From the NCBI RefSeq assembly GCF_017315735.1, contig NZ_JAFLRK010000023.1:1-51929 (forward strand): a stretch of DNA of 51,929 nucleotides, written 5' to 3'. The DNA is from Paracoccus shandongensis. Its GTDB lineage: Bacteria > Pseudomonadota > Alphaproteobacteria > Rhodobacterales > Rhodobacteraceae. This document shows positions 43,471-50,900 of this stretch, piece by piece (positions within the stretch are counted from its first letter, which is position 1; each line of letters opens with the position of its first letter). A program made the translations under genes and the position numbers. The notes under the pieces were generated by a model that made no database searches, had not been told where the DNA came from, and saw only the letters and a program-made list of their open reading frames with translations.

Positions 43471-43481
43471 AGATACGGAAC
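43467..43481 (-). promoter_or_regulatory. LexA (SOS) box of the alphaproteobacterial type
   Basis: GAAC-N7-GAAC at 43467-43481 is GTTC-N7-GTTC on the other strand, the direct-repeat box used by alphaproteobacterial LexA. It overlaps the -10 of the lexA promoter and lies 24 bp before the start at 43506, as expected for autoregulation. Confidence 0.8.
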
Positions 43482-43505
43482 AAGAAGATGCCGGGGATCG
43501 ACGGA

Positions 43506-44207
43506 ATGCTGACCAAGAAGCAAATCCAGTTGCTGGATTTCATTCAAAAGCGCATGGCGCGCGACGGGGTTCCGCCCTCCTTCGACGAGATGAAGGAAGC
43601 CTTGGATCTGCGGTCCAAATCGGGCATCCATCGCCTTGTCACCGCGCTGGAAGAACGCGGCTTCATCCGCAGGCTTCCGCATCGCGCCCGCGCCTTGGAA
43701 ATCGTGCGCCTGCCCGACGCCCTGGTCGCGGCGGCGGAAACGAAGCCTGGCTTTAGCCCGCGCGTCATTGCGAACACCCGGCCCCCGCGCCCGCGCGGCG
43801 CCATCGCGATTGCGGACAGCCCGGCGGTCGATCTGCCGCTGATGGGCCGCATCGCCGCCGGTGTGCCGATCGAGGCAATTTCCGAGGTATCGCATCATGT
43901 CGCGGTGCCGGGCACCATGCTCAGCGGGCGCGAGCATCACTATGCGCTGGAAGTGCAGGGCGACTCGATGATCGAGGCGGGAATCAACGACGGCGATGTG
44001 GTGGTGATCCGCGAACAGGACACGGCGGATAACGGCGACATCATCGTGGCGCTGGTCGAAGGGCACGAGGCGACGTTGAAGCGGTATCGCCGCCGTGGCG
44101 GCATGATCGCGCTTGAGGCCGCAAACCCCGCCTATGAGACGCGCATCCTGCCCGAGGAAAGCGTCCGCATCCAGGGGCGGCTGGTCGGGCTGATCCGCAG
44201 CTATTAA
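43506..44207 (+). CDS. lexA: LexA repressor
   Basis: SOS-response repressor that is cleaved when RecA is activated by DNA damage. The 233-residue protein has an N-terminal winged HTH (about residues 1-70), a linker and a peptidase domain. The self-cleavage bond is Ala118-Gly119 ([11 protein letters not shown]), with catalytic Ser154 (GDSMIEAG) and Lys192 (EATLKRY). The start MLTKKQ at 43506 matches the family; an in-frame ATG at 43488 would add six residues and lie nearer the SOS box. Confidence 0.97.
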   Translation: MLTKKQIQLLDFIQKRMARDGVPPSFDEMKEALDLRSKSGIHRLVTALEERGFIRRLPHRARALEIVRLPDALVAAAETKPGFSPRVIANTRPPRPRGAIAIADSPAVDLPLMGRIAAGVPIEAISEVSHHVAVPGTMLSGREHHYALEVQGDSMIEAGINDGDVVVIREQDTADNGDIIVALVEGHEATLKRYRRRGGMIALEAANPAYETRILPEESVRIQGRLVGLIRSY

Positions 44208-44225
44208 GGGCGTTCGTTCCGGCAG

Positions 44226-44245
44226 GCAGGCTTCAAGAAGCCTGC
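44226..44245. terminator. Bidirectional hairpin between lexA and hemC
   Basis: GCAGGCTTC and GAAGCCTGC (44226-44234 and 44237-44245) are perfect arms with a 2-nt centre, in the 82-bp gap between two convergent genes. No U-run follows on either strand, so factor-independent termination is uncertain. Confidence 0.4.
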
Positions 44246-44289
44246 GCCGCGCTTGGCAGCCCCAGAATTCCATCATGATGCCGCAGACT

Positions 44290-45222
44290 TCAGACGCCGT
44301 TGAAGAAGCCCTCGCCCGCGCGGCCCAGCAATTCCTCAGCCAGATCGGATCCCATGACGGCGCCTTCGTCAAGACTGCCTTCCCGATGGCCGCTGATGGC
44401 GGCCGACCCGTCGGGCCGCAGGATTTCGCCCCGCAGCAGCAGGCGGTCGTCCAGGATCTCGGCCAGGCCGGCGATGGGCGTCTGGCAGGATCCGTCAAGC
44501 CGGAGCAGGAAGGCACGCTCGGCGGCGATGCGATAGCCGGTGTCGGCATGATGGATCGCGGCCAGAAGGCTTGCCGCCAAGACGTCGCCCTGACGCCGCT
44601 CGACCCCGATGGCACCTTGGGCTACGGCAGGCAGCATCTCGGCCGGATCGATGGCGTTGCGCGCGACATCGCGCAGTCCAAGCCGGGAAAGTCCCGCCAT
44701 GGCCAGGAATGTCGCTGCCGCCACCCCTTCGTCCAGCTTCCTCATCCGGGTCTGGACGTTGCCCCGGAACTCGACCAGGCGCAGATCCGGGCGGCGATGC
44801 GCCAGTTGCGCCCGCCGCCGCAGGCTGGAGGTGCCGACCACGGTGCCCGCAGGAAGATCGGGGATCGAGGCGAAGTGCGGGCTGACGAAAGCGTCACGCA
44901 CATCCTCTCGCGGCAGAAGGCAGTCGATCACCAGCCCCTCGGGCTGCAGCGTCGGCATGTCCTTCATCGAATGGACGGCAATGTCGATCTGCCCGGCCAG
45001 CAGCGCATCCTCGATCTCGCGCGTGAACAGGCCCTTGCCGCCGATCTCTTTCAAAGGGCGGTCGGTGATCCGGTCGCCGGTGGTCTTGATCACGATGATC
45101 TCGAAGGCATCAGGGGACAGGCCATGCGCGGCAGAAAGCCGGTCCCGGGTCTCATGCGCCTGCGCAAGCGCCAGCATCGAGCCTCGGGTGCCGATCTTCA
45201 GAGGACGGGTGGGGTCGGGCAT
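44290..45222 (-). CDS. hemC: Hydroxymethylbilane synthase (porphobilinogen deaminase)
   Basis: Joins four porphobilinogens into hydroxymethylbilane in the tetrapyrrole pathway. The 310-residue protein has KIGTRGSMLALAQA, the catalytic-aspartate segment HSMKDMPT, GTSSLRRRAQL and the dipyrromethane-cofactor Cys246 in LDGSCQTPIAG. Two starts are possible; ATG at 45222 lies 10 bp from GGGGGG, while ATG at 45231 is only 1 bp away. It is divergent from hemE, the usual alphaproteobacterial arrangement. Confidence 0.96.
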   Translation of the reverse strand: MPDPTRPLKIGTRGSMLALAQAHETRDRLSAAHGLSPDAFEIIVIKTTGDRITDRPLKEIGGKGLFTREIEDALLAGQIDIAVHSMKDMPTLQPEGLVIDCLLPREDVRDAFVSPHFASIPDLPAGTVVGTSSLRRRAQLAHRRPDLRLVEFRGNVQTRMRKLDEGVAAATFLAMAGLSRLGLRDVARNAIDPAEMLPAVAQGAIGVERRQGDVLAASLLAAIHHADTGYRIAAERAFLLRLDGSCQTPIAGLAEILDDRLLLRGEILRPDGSAAISGHREGSLDEGAVMGSDLAEELLGRAGEGFFNGV

Positions 45223-45259
45223 CTGGGTCATGCCCCCCGCATAGCGGCAGGCAGGCTGC

Positions 45260-45288
45260 TTGACAACGCCCGACGCCTCGCCTTGAAG
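45260..45288 (+). promoter_or_regulatory. Candidate hemE promoter
   Basis: TTGACA (45260-45265), 17 bp, TTGAAG (45283-45288), just ahead of hemE. The -35 is perfect and the -10 weak (3 of 6). The gap to the hemE start is only 17 bp, so the leader would be very short. Confidence 0.35.
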
Positions 45289-45305
45289 GGTCCGCAGGAG
45301 GCCCC

Positions 45306-46334
45306 ATGACCAAACTTCTGCTGCGCGCCCTGGCCGGCGAAACCCTGCCCGTTCCGCCGATCTGGATGATGCGCCAGGCGGGGCGCTATCTGCCGGAATA
45401 CCGGGCCACGCGCGCGCAGGCGGGCGATTTCCTGTCCCTGTGCTATACCCCCGACCTTGCGGCCGAGGTGACGCTGCAACCGATCCGCCGCTTCGGCTTC
45501 GACGCGGCGATCCTGTTCGCCGATATCCTGCTGGTCCCGCAGGCGCTTGGGGCGGACCTGTGGTTCGCGACCGGCGAAGGGCCACGGCTGTCCACGGTGA
45601 CGACCGGCGAGGAGGTCGCAAGGCTGAAGCCCGCCGACCAGATCCACGACCGACTGGCCCCTGTCTATGAAACGGTGCGCATCCTGTCGCGCGAATTGCC
45701 GCGGGACACGGCGCTGATCGGCTTTGCGGGCGCGCCCTGGACGGTGGCGACCTATATGGTGGCTGGTCGCGGCACGCCCGACCAGGGCCCGGCCCATGCC
45801 CTGAAGGACAGGGATCGCGCGGCCTTCACTGCGCTCATCGACCGAATCACCGAGGCCACCATCCACTACCTGTCCGCCCAGATCGAGGCCGGGGCCGAGG
45901 TGGTCAAGCTGTTCGACAGCTGGGCGGGCAGCCTCAAGGGCCGGGATTTCGACGACTTCGCCATCGCCCCTGCCCGGCGCATCATCGCCGCGCTGAAAGA
46001 GCGTCATCCCCATGTTCCGGTCATCGCCTTTCCGCGAGAAGCGGGCGAGCGTTACATCGGTTTTGCCCACGCGACCGGGGCGGATTGCGTCGCGCTGGAC
46101 AACTCGGTCAGTGCGGAATGGGCGGCGCGCCATGTGCAGGTGGACGGCTGCGTACAGGGCAATCTGGACCCGCGTCACATGGTCACGGGCGGTCCCGATC
46201 TGGTGGCCGAGGCGCAGCGGATCACGCGCGCCTTCCGGGGCGGGCCGCATATCTTCAACCTGGGCCACGGGATCACCCCGGATGCCAACCCCGACAACGT
46301 CGCCCTGATGATCGAGGCCGTGCGCAGCGCATGA
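45306..46334 (+). CDS. hemE: Uroporphyrinogen decarboxylase
   Basis: Removes four carboxyl groups from uroporphyrinogen III to give coproporphyrinogen III. The 342-residue protein has the signature [17 protein letters not shown] (about 15-31), the catalytic aspartate in [15 protein letters not shown], and the [13 protein letters not shown] stretch. AGGAGG lies upstream of the ATG. hemF, which takes the next pathway step, is also in this window at 47.2-48.1 kb. The stop overlaps the start of the EamA transporter gene. Confidence 0.98.
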   Translation: MTKLLLRALAGETLPVPPIWMMRQAGRYLPEYRATRAQAGDFLSLCYTPDLAAEVTLQPIRRFGFDAAILFADILLVPQALGADLWFATGEGPRLSTVTTGEEVARLKPADQIHDRLAPVYETVRILSRELPRDTALIGFAGAPWTVATYMVAGRGTPDQGPAHALKDRDRAAFTALIDRITEATIHYLSAQIEAGAEVVKLFDSWAGSLKGRDFDDFAIAPARRIIAALKERHPHVPVIAFPREAGERYIGFAHATGADCVALDNSVSAEWAARHVQVDGCVQGNLDPRHMVTGGPDLVAEAQRITRAFRGGPHIFNLGHGITPDANPDNVALMIEAVRSA

Positions 46335-47206
46335 GCTGGGTCGCGGCCACGCTGATCGCGGCCACGGCGCAGACCGCCCGGAACGCCGCGCAGGCGGGGC
46401 TGACGGCGCAGATCGGCACCGTCGGCGCAACAGCGGTCCGCTTCGTCTTCGGCTTTCCCTTCGCTGCCCTAGGCCTGCTGGCGGTTTCGGCCTGGGTGCC
46501 CCTGCCAGTCCCCGGCCTGACAGCCATGGGCTGGGCCGCGCTTGGCGCGCTGGCGCAGATCGCCGCGACCGCCTTCATGCTGGTCACCATGCGCGAGCGT
46601 GGCTTTGGCGTCGCGACCGCGCTGATGAAGACCGAACCCGTGACGCTGGCCCTGATCGGCGCCCTTGTCCTGGCCGAGCCGCTGGGCCCCGCCCGGCTGG
46701 CCGCCATCGGCCTGGCGACGGTGGGCGTCGTGCTGGCCTCGGGCGCAAGCTGGGGCCGCGCGGGATGGGGGCCGGTCGCCACCGGCATCCTGTCGGGCGC
46801 GCTGTTCGGCCTGTCAGCCATCGGCTTTCGCGGCGCCCTGCTGGCCTTGCCGGAGGGCGGCTATGTCACCCGGGCCATCACCGTCCTGACCATCACGCTG
46901 GGGCTGCAGGCCGCAATCATGCTGGCCTGGCTTGCGCTTCGGGACCGGGCCGCGCTGCGGGCCATCGCGGCGCAGTGGCGCGTCTCGGTCGGGGCCGGTG
47001 CCCTGGGGGCCTTCGCCTCGCTGTTCTGGTTCATCGGCTTTGCCCTGACCCCCGCCGCCAATGTCCGCACCCTGGCCCTGGTCGAGGTCGTGATGGCGCA
47101 GATCCTGTCCGGCCGGGTCTTTCGCCAAAGGGTCGGCCCCCTGCAATTGGCAGGCATGGCGCTGATCCTGGCAGGGGTGGGCTGGCTGCTGGCGGTGGCA
47201 GCCTAG
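46331..47206 (+). CDS. EamA/DMT-family membrane transporter
   Basis: Predicted ten-helix metabolite exporter of the drug/metabolite transporter superfamily; substrate unknown. The 291-residue protein shows two EamA repeats (about 1-135 and 148-290) with alternating hydrophobic helices and the family ending in [17 protein letters not shown]. The start overlaps the hemE stop (ATGA), so it is translated with hemE; a tetrapyrrole-related role is possible but not shown. Its stop codon shares the palindrome CTAG with the convergent hemF stop. Confidence 0.9.
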   Translation: MSWVAATLIAATAQTARNAAQAGLTAQIGTVGATAVRFVFGFPFAALGLLAVSAWVPLPVPGLTAMGWAALGALAQIAATAFMLVTMRERGFGVATALMKTEPVTLALIGALVLAEPLGPARLAAIGLATVGVVLASGASWGRAGWGPVATGILSGALFGLSAIGFRGALLALPEGGYVTRAITVLTITLGLQAAIMLAWLALRDRAALRAIAAQWRVSVGAGALGAFASLFWFIGFALTPAANVRTLALVEVVMAQILSGRVFRQRVGPLQLAGMALILAGVGWLLAVAA

Positions 47207-48063
47207 ACCCACTTCGCCAGCGGAGGCAGGCTCATCAGCACGGCATCCGCATTGTGGCCGGTTTCCAGCCCGAACTTCGTCCCCCGGTCATAGACGAGGT
47301 TGTATTCCGCATAAAGCCCGCGATGGATCAGTTGGGCGTCGCGGTCCGCGTCCGACCAGGGCTGTCCCATCCGCGCCTGTGCCAGCGGCAGGAAGGCAGG
47401 CAGGAAGGCTTCGCCCACGGCGCGGGTAAAGTCGAAATCGGCCTGCCAGTCGCCAGTGTTCAGGTCGTCGAAGAAGATGCCGCCGACGCCCCGCGCGCGG
47501 CCCCGGTGCGGGATGAAGAAATACTCGTCCGCCCAGGCCTTGAAGCGGTCGTAGTAATCGGCGCCATGCCCGTCGCAGGCGGCCTGCAGGGTGGCGTGGA
47601 AATGGGCCGTATCGTCGGCATATTCGATGCAGGGGTTCAGGTCCGCCCCGCCGCCGAACCACCAGGCGCCCGGCGTCCAGAACATCCGCGTGTTCATGTG
47701 GACGGCGGGCGCATGAGGGTTCTGCATATGCGCGACCAGGCTGATGCCGCTGGCCCAGAAGCGGGGATCCGTGTCGATACCCGGCACCCCGCGCGATGCC
47801 ATGGCCGCCTGCGCGCGCGGGGCGAGGGTGCCGTGAACCTCGGACCAGTTGACGCCGACCTTTTCGAACACGCGGCCGCCGCGCAGGACCGACATCAGCC
47901 CGCCGCCGCCGTCGCCGTCGCGCGTGGTGGGGGTCACGGCGAACCGGCCCGCGGGGGCTGCGCCGGGGCCTTGGTCCTCCAGCGCCTCGAAGGCCGCGAC
48001 GATGCGGTCGCGAAGCGCGCGGAACCAGGTGGCGGCGGTATGGCGTTCATGGTCCACAGGCAT
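47203..48063 (-). CDS. hemF: Oxygen-dependent coproporphyrinogen III oxidase
   Basis: Oxidative decarboxylation of coproporphyrinogen III to protoporphyrinogen IX, using O2. The 286-residue protein carries the family motifs VNWSEVHGTLAP, GISLVAHMQNPHAPAVHMN, WWFGGGADLNPC, FFIPHRGRARGVGGIFFDDL and EYNLVYDRGTKFGLETG. The start at 48063 has GGAG directly before it, rather close. The oxygen-independent HemN/HemZ, often present alongside, is not in view. The stop codon overlaps that of the EamA gene. Confidence 0.97.
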   Translation of the reverse strand: MPVDHERHTAATWFRALRDRIVAAFEALEDQGPGAAPAGRFAVTPTTRDGDGGGGLMSVLRGGRVFEKVGVNWSEVHGTLAPRAQAAMASRGVPGIDTDPRFWASGISLVAHMQNPHAPAVHMNTRMFWTPGAWWFGGGADLNPCIEYADDTAHFHATLQAACDGHGADYYDRFKAWADEYFFIPHRGRARGVGGIFFDDLNTGDWQADFDFTRAVGEAFLPAFLPLAQARMGQPWSDADRDAQLIHRGLYAEYNLVYDRGTKFGLETGHNADAVLMSLPPLAKWV

Positions 48064-48132
48064 CTCCAATCTTGATTTGCCAGGCTGAATGCGCCGGGCT
48101 AGCATTCCCCACCCGCTGTAATGAGACCCGCC

Positions 48133-48552
48133 ATGAGCCGCAACTCTGCCCTTGCCGCAATCCTGACCCTGCCGCTGCTTGTCGCGGCCTGCGGCACACC
48201 GCAGGAACGCTGCATCAGCCAGAACACCAGCGAATACCGCACCGTCAGCCGCCTTCTGGCCGAGGTCGAGGGCAATCTTGCGCGCGGCTATGCCTGGGAG
48301 GAACGGCAGGTCGTGCGCGACCGCCTGACGCAATGCCGGACCTATGTGCGCGACAGCAAGGGCCGCGCCGTGGTCGCCTATGAGCCCTGCTGGCGGGATT
48401 ACGTCGATACCGAACGCTATCGCGTGCCCATCGACCCTGCGGCCGAACAGCGCAAGCGCGACAACCTGGCAGCGCGCGCCGCCGTGCTGGGCGACCGGGC
48501 CGCATCGGTCGTGCAAGCCTGCCGCGCCGCCTTCCCCGAGGATCAGCGCTGA
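48133..48552 (+). CDS. Small hypothetical lipoprotein
   Basis: Not recognised as a named family. The 139-residue protein has a lipoprotein signal ending LLVAAC (lipidated Cys20) and a mature part of mostly charged helices. Five further cysteines (QERC, TQCR, EPCW, VQAC and the lipidated one aside) could pair in the periplasm. ATG at 48133 is preferred to ATG at 48121 because only the former has a GAGA element upstream. It lies divergent from hemF and converges on the SDR gene. Confidence 0.8.
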   Translation: MSRNSALAAILTLPLLVAACGTPQERCISQNTSEYRTVSRLLAEVEGNLARGYAWEERQVVRDRLTQCRTYVRDSKGRAVVAYEPCWRDYVDTERYRVPIDPAAEQRKRDNLAARAAVLGDRAASVVQACRAAFPEDQR

Positions 48553-48555
48553 GGA

Positions 48556-49359
48556 TCAGACCGTCTGGACCGCCACCCGGTCGGCCAGGCTGCGGCCGCC
48601 GTCCACGGTGAGGATCTGACCCGTCACGAAGCGCGAGGCGTCGCTGGCAAGATAGATCACCGTTTCCACCAGCTCGTCTGCGGGCGCGATGCGCCCCATG
48701 GGGGTGGCGGCAACGATCCGGTCGCGCAGTTCCGGCTTTTCGCGCAGCGATTCCTTCAGCTCGTGCGACATGACGCTGCCGAAGCGCACGCCGTTCACGC
48801 GGATCCGATGAGGGGCAAGCGCCAGCGCCATGCCGCGCGTCGCCTGTTCCTGCGCGGCATAGGCGATGGAATAGCCCAGCATGGTGGGCACCGGATGCTG
48901 GGCCGCCAGCGTGGACAGGTTGACGATGGCCCCGGCCGATCCGGCCTCGGGCGCGTCCTCGGCCTGGCGGATCATGCGCTTGGCGACGATCTGCGTCATG
49001 CGCAGGCCCGCCATCATGTTCTCGCGCAGCAACTGTTCCAGCACGTCGGGATCGGTGTCCAGCGGGTCCGAGGCCTTCACCAGCCGATGCGCATTCACCA
49101 GGATATCCACCCGGTCAAAGGCATCCAGCGTCGCCGACAGCAGGTTTGCGGTCGCCAGCCGTTCGGACATCCGGCCCGAAAAGCTGCGCACATGAGGGTC
49201 GCGTTCGTCGTAATCCGACATGGCGACGGCCAGCGCGTCCTCGTCCGCGTCGGCGAACATCACGTTGGCGCCGCGTCCGACGAACTGGCGGGCAATCGCC
49301 ATGCCGATGCCGCGCCCGGCGCCGGTCACGATGGCCGTCTTGCCCTGGACCCCGCCCAT
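48556..49359 (-). CDS. SDR-family protein with altered active site
   Basis: Short-chain dehydrogenase/reductase fold of 267 residues. The N-terminal nucleotide-binding motif TGAGRGIGMAIA is intact, as is the C-terminal SDASRFVTGQILTVDGG. The catalytic YxxxK has become YSIAY, so the active-site lysine is replaced by tyrosine. The NNAG motif is also changed, to NAHR, while the STLAAQ serine region is kept. Normal SDR redox catalysis is therefore doubtful; the protein may bind NAD(P)(H) without catalysis or act by a changed mechanism. Its start shares one base with the stop of the RsmC-like gene. Confidence 0.88.
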   Translation of the reverse strand: MGGVQGKTAIVTGAGRGIGMAIARQFVGRGANVMFADADEDALAVAMSDYDERDPHVRSFSGRMSERLATANLLSATLDAFDRVDILVNAHRLVKASDPLDTDPDVLEQLLRENMMAGLRMTQIVAKRMIRQAEDAPEAGSAGAIVNLSTLAAQHPVPTMLGYSIAYAAQEQATRGMALALAPHRIRVNGVRFGSVMSHELKESLREKPELRDRIVAATPMGRIAPADELVETVIYLASDASRFVTGQILTVDGGRSLADRVAVQTV

Positions 49360-50363
49360 CAGCCGCGCCCCTTGCGCGCAGTGCCCCGGTTCGCGGCCGT
49401 GGCCTCGATGACCTTGAAGCGGGTGTCGCCGCGGATTTCGCGGACCTGCCCGAAATGCTGCGCAAGGACGGTTTCATAGGGCAGGTGCCGATTCGCGACC
49501 ATCCACAACCGCCCTGCCCCGGTCAGCAGCCGCGCCGCCGCCGCGATGAAATCCGCGCCGATCCTGGGATCCGCCGCGCGGCCATCGTGGAAGGGCGGGT
49601 TCATGATGACGCCGTTCACGGGCTCCTTCAGCGTGAAATCCCGCGCATCGGCCCAATGAAACTGCGCGCGCGGGTCGCGGATGTTGTCGCGGGCTGATTC
49701 CAGCGCGGCATGATCGGCCTCGACCAGGTGGATCACCTCGATCCCCGGGCGGGCCAGGGCCTGCGCCGACAGCCACCCCCACCCCGCGCCCAGCTCCACC
49801 ACGCGGGTCGGCATCCGGTCGGGCAGCGCCGCCGCCAGCATGGCCGATCCGGGATCGACCCCATCCGCCGAAAAGACGCCCGGACGGGTCACGAAGCCCG
49901 GCGCGATCTCTTGCGGGCGGGCGGCCCAGTCGGCGGGCAGCCAGTCGCCTGCGGGAACCGTCACGCGGAAGATCTTGCCATGGGCCTTGCTGTGGACCTC
50001 ATCCACCGGGGCCAGGGCGCGCAGATCCTTCAGCATGGAATCGACCCCATCGGTCTTTTGCCCGTCGATCCACAGCGCCGCGCCGGGGTGCAGGCGCACA
50101 GCGGCATCGGCGACCCGCGCACGCCCTTGCGCCTTGGCGCGGGGCAGCACGACCAGCGCCGCGTCAAAGCGGCCCTCGACCTGCGGCGAGACGCGATAAC
50201 CGCGCGCGGCCAGCGCCTGATGATCCGGGAAATTGCCCTGCTGGACCTGGGTGCGGGCCGGATCCAGCGGCGTCAGGTCGTCACCGGCCCTTGCGCCGAT
50301 CACAAGAAAATCGCCTCCGGGATGACCATCCGGGAGGGCGAGGGAAAGCCTGGTCACTGTCAC
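49359..50363 (-). CDS. RsmC-like class I methyltransferase
   Basis: Predicted SAM-dependent RNA methyltransferase related to RsmC, which methylates G1207 of 16S rRNA. The product of about 334 residues has an N-terminal degenerate methyltransferase-like domain and a C-terminal catalytic domain. The SAM site is VVELGAGWGWLSAQAL (about residue 190) and the catalytic NPPF motif is in GVIMNPPFHDGR. The start is uncertain: GTG at 50363 or 50357, since an ATG at 50387 lies inside clpS and gives an unconserved prefix. It follows clpS on the same strand, overlapping or abutting its stop. Confidence 0.87.
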   Translation of the reverse strand: MTVTRLSLALPDGHPGGDFLVIGARAGDDLTPLDPARTQVQQGNFPDHQALAARGYRVSPQVEGRFDAALVVLPRAKAQGRARVADAAVRLHPGAALWIDGQKTDGVDSMLKDLRALAPVDEVHSKAHGKIFRVTVPAGDWLPADWAARPQEIAPGFVTRPGVFSADGVDPGSAMLAAALPDRMPTRVVELGAGWGWLSAQALARPGIEVIHLVEADHAALESARDNIRDPRAQFHWADARDFTLKEPVNGVIMNPPFHDGRAADPRIGADFIAAAARLLTGAGRLWMVANRHLPYETVLAQHFGQVREIRGDTRFKVIEATAANRGTARKGRG

Positions 50364-50365
50364 TG

Positions 50366-50695
50366 TTATTCTTTTTCCATGGTGCATTGCAGCGGGTGCT
50401 GCTGCCGCCGCGCCAGTTCCATCACCTGCGCGACCTTTGTTTCCGCAACCTCGTGCGAGAAGACGCCGACGACCGCCACGCCCTTGCGGTGGACGGTCAG
50501 CATGATCTCGATCGCCTGGGCGTGGGTCATGTTGAACAGCCGTTCCAGCACATGGACCACGAACTCCATCGGCGTGAAGTCGTCGTTCAGCATCAACACC
50601 TTGTACATCGGCGGCCGTTGCGTCCGGGTGCGCGGCTTCGTGACCAGCTCGATCTGGTCGTCGGGTCCGTCGCCGTCTGTCATCCAGTGCGCCAT
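50366..50695 (-). CDS. clpS: ATP-dependent Clp protease adaptor ClpS
   Basis: Adaptor that recognises N-degron substrates and delivers them to ClpA-ClpP. The 109-residue protein has a flexible charged N-terminal region, then the core with [35 protein letters not shown] and [15 protein letters not shown]. The substrate-binding acidic/Asn pocket (NDD) is intact. aat, which creates N-degrons, is in the same window at 6.7 kb. clpA is not seen next to it. An in-frame ATG at 50683 is also possible. Confidence 0.97.
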   Translation of the reverse strand: MAHWMTDGDGPDDQIELVTKPRTRTQRPPMYKVLMLNDDFTPMEFVVHVLERLFNMTHAQAIEIMLTVHRKGVAVVGVFSHEVAETKVAQVMELARRQQHPLQCTMEKE

Positions 50696-50809
50696 GCTGT
50701 CCAGTCTGATCGTGTTTATCGTAATGCGTGCATCAATATAGTCGATTTTGCCGCCGATAAAAGCCCGCCCTGACCGGACGGGGCGCAGGAAAATAACGCA
50801 AATGAACAG

Positions 50810-50838
50810 TTACATGGCAGGGAATGGCGTGCTATTAT
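50810..50838 (+). promoter_or_regulatory. Candidate promoter of the carboxypeptidase gene
   Basis: TTACAT (50810-50815), 17 bp, TATTAT (50833-50838), about 60 bp before the GTG start. The -10 is good and the -35 moderate. The spacer around it (50696-50900) is AT-rich and contains no gene. Confidence 0.4.
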
Positions 50839-50900
50839 CCGATTGTTAAGCAATGGCATGCGACAAACGACATGCCGCCAGAGGCAGAGAGACCGCGACA

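Noticed and set aside
43488..43505. Earlier lexA start giving six extra residues
   Set aside because: Family members begin at MLTKKQ, and the earlier ATG lies only 6 bp from the SOS box.
50758..50795. GC-rich imperfect hairpin upstream of the carboxypeptidase gene as a terminator
   Set aside because: The stem has bulges and mismatches, and no gene ends at this point on either strand, since it lies between two divergent starts.
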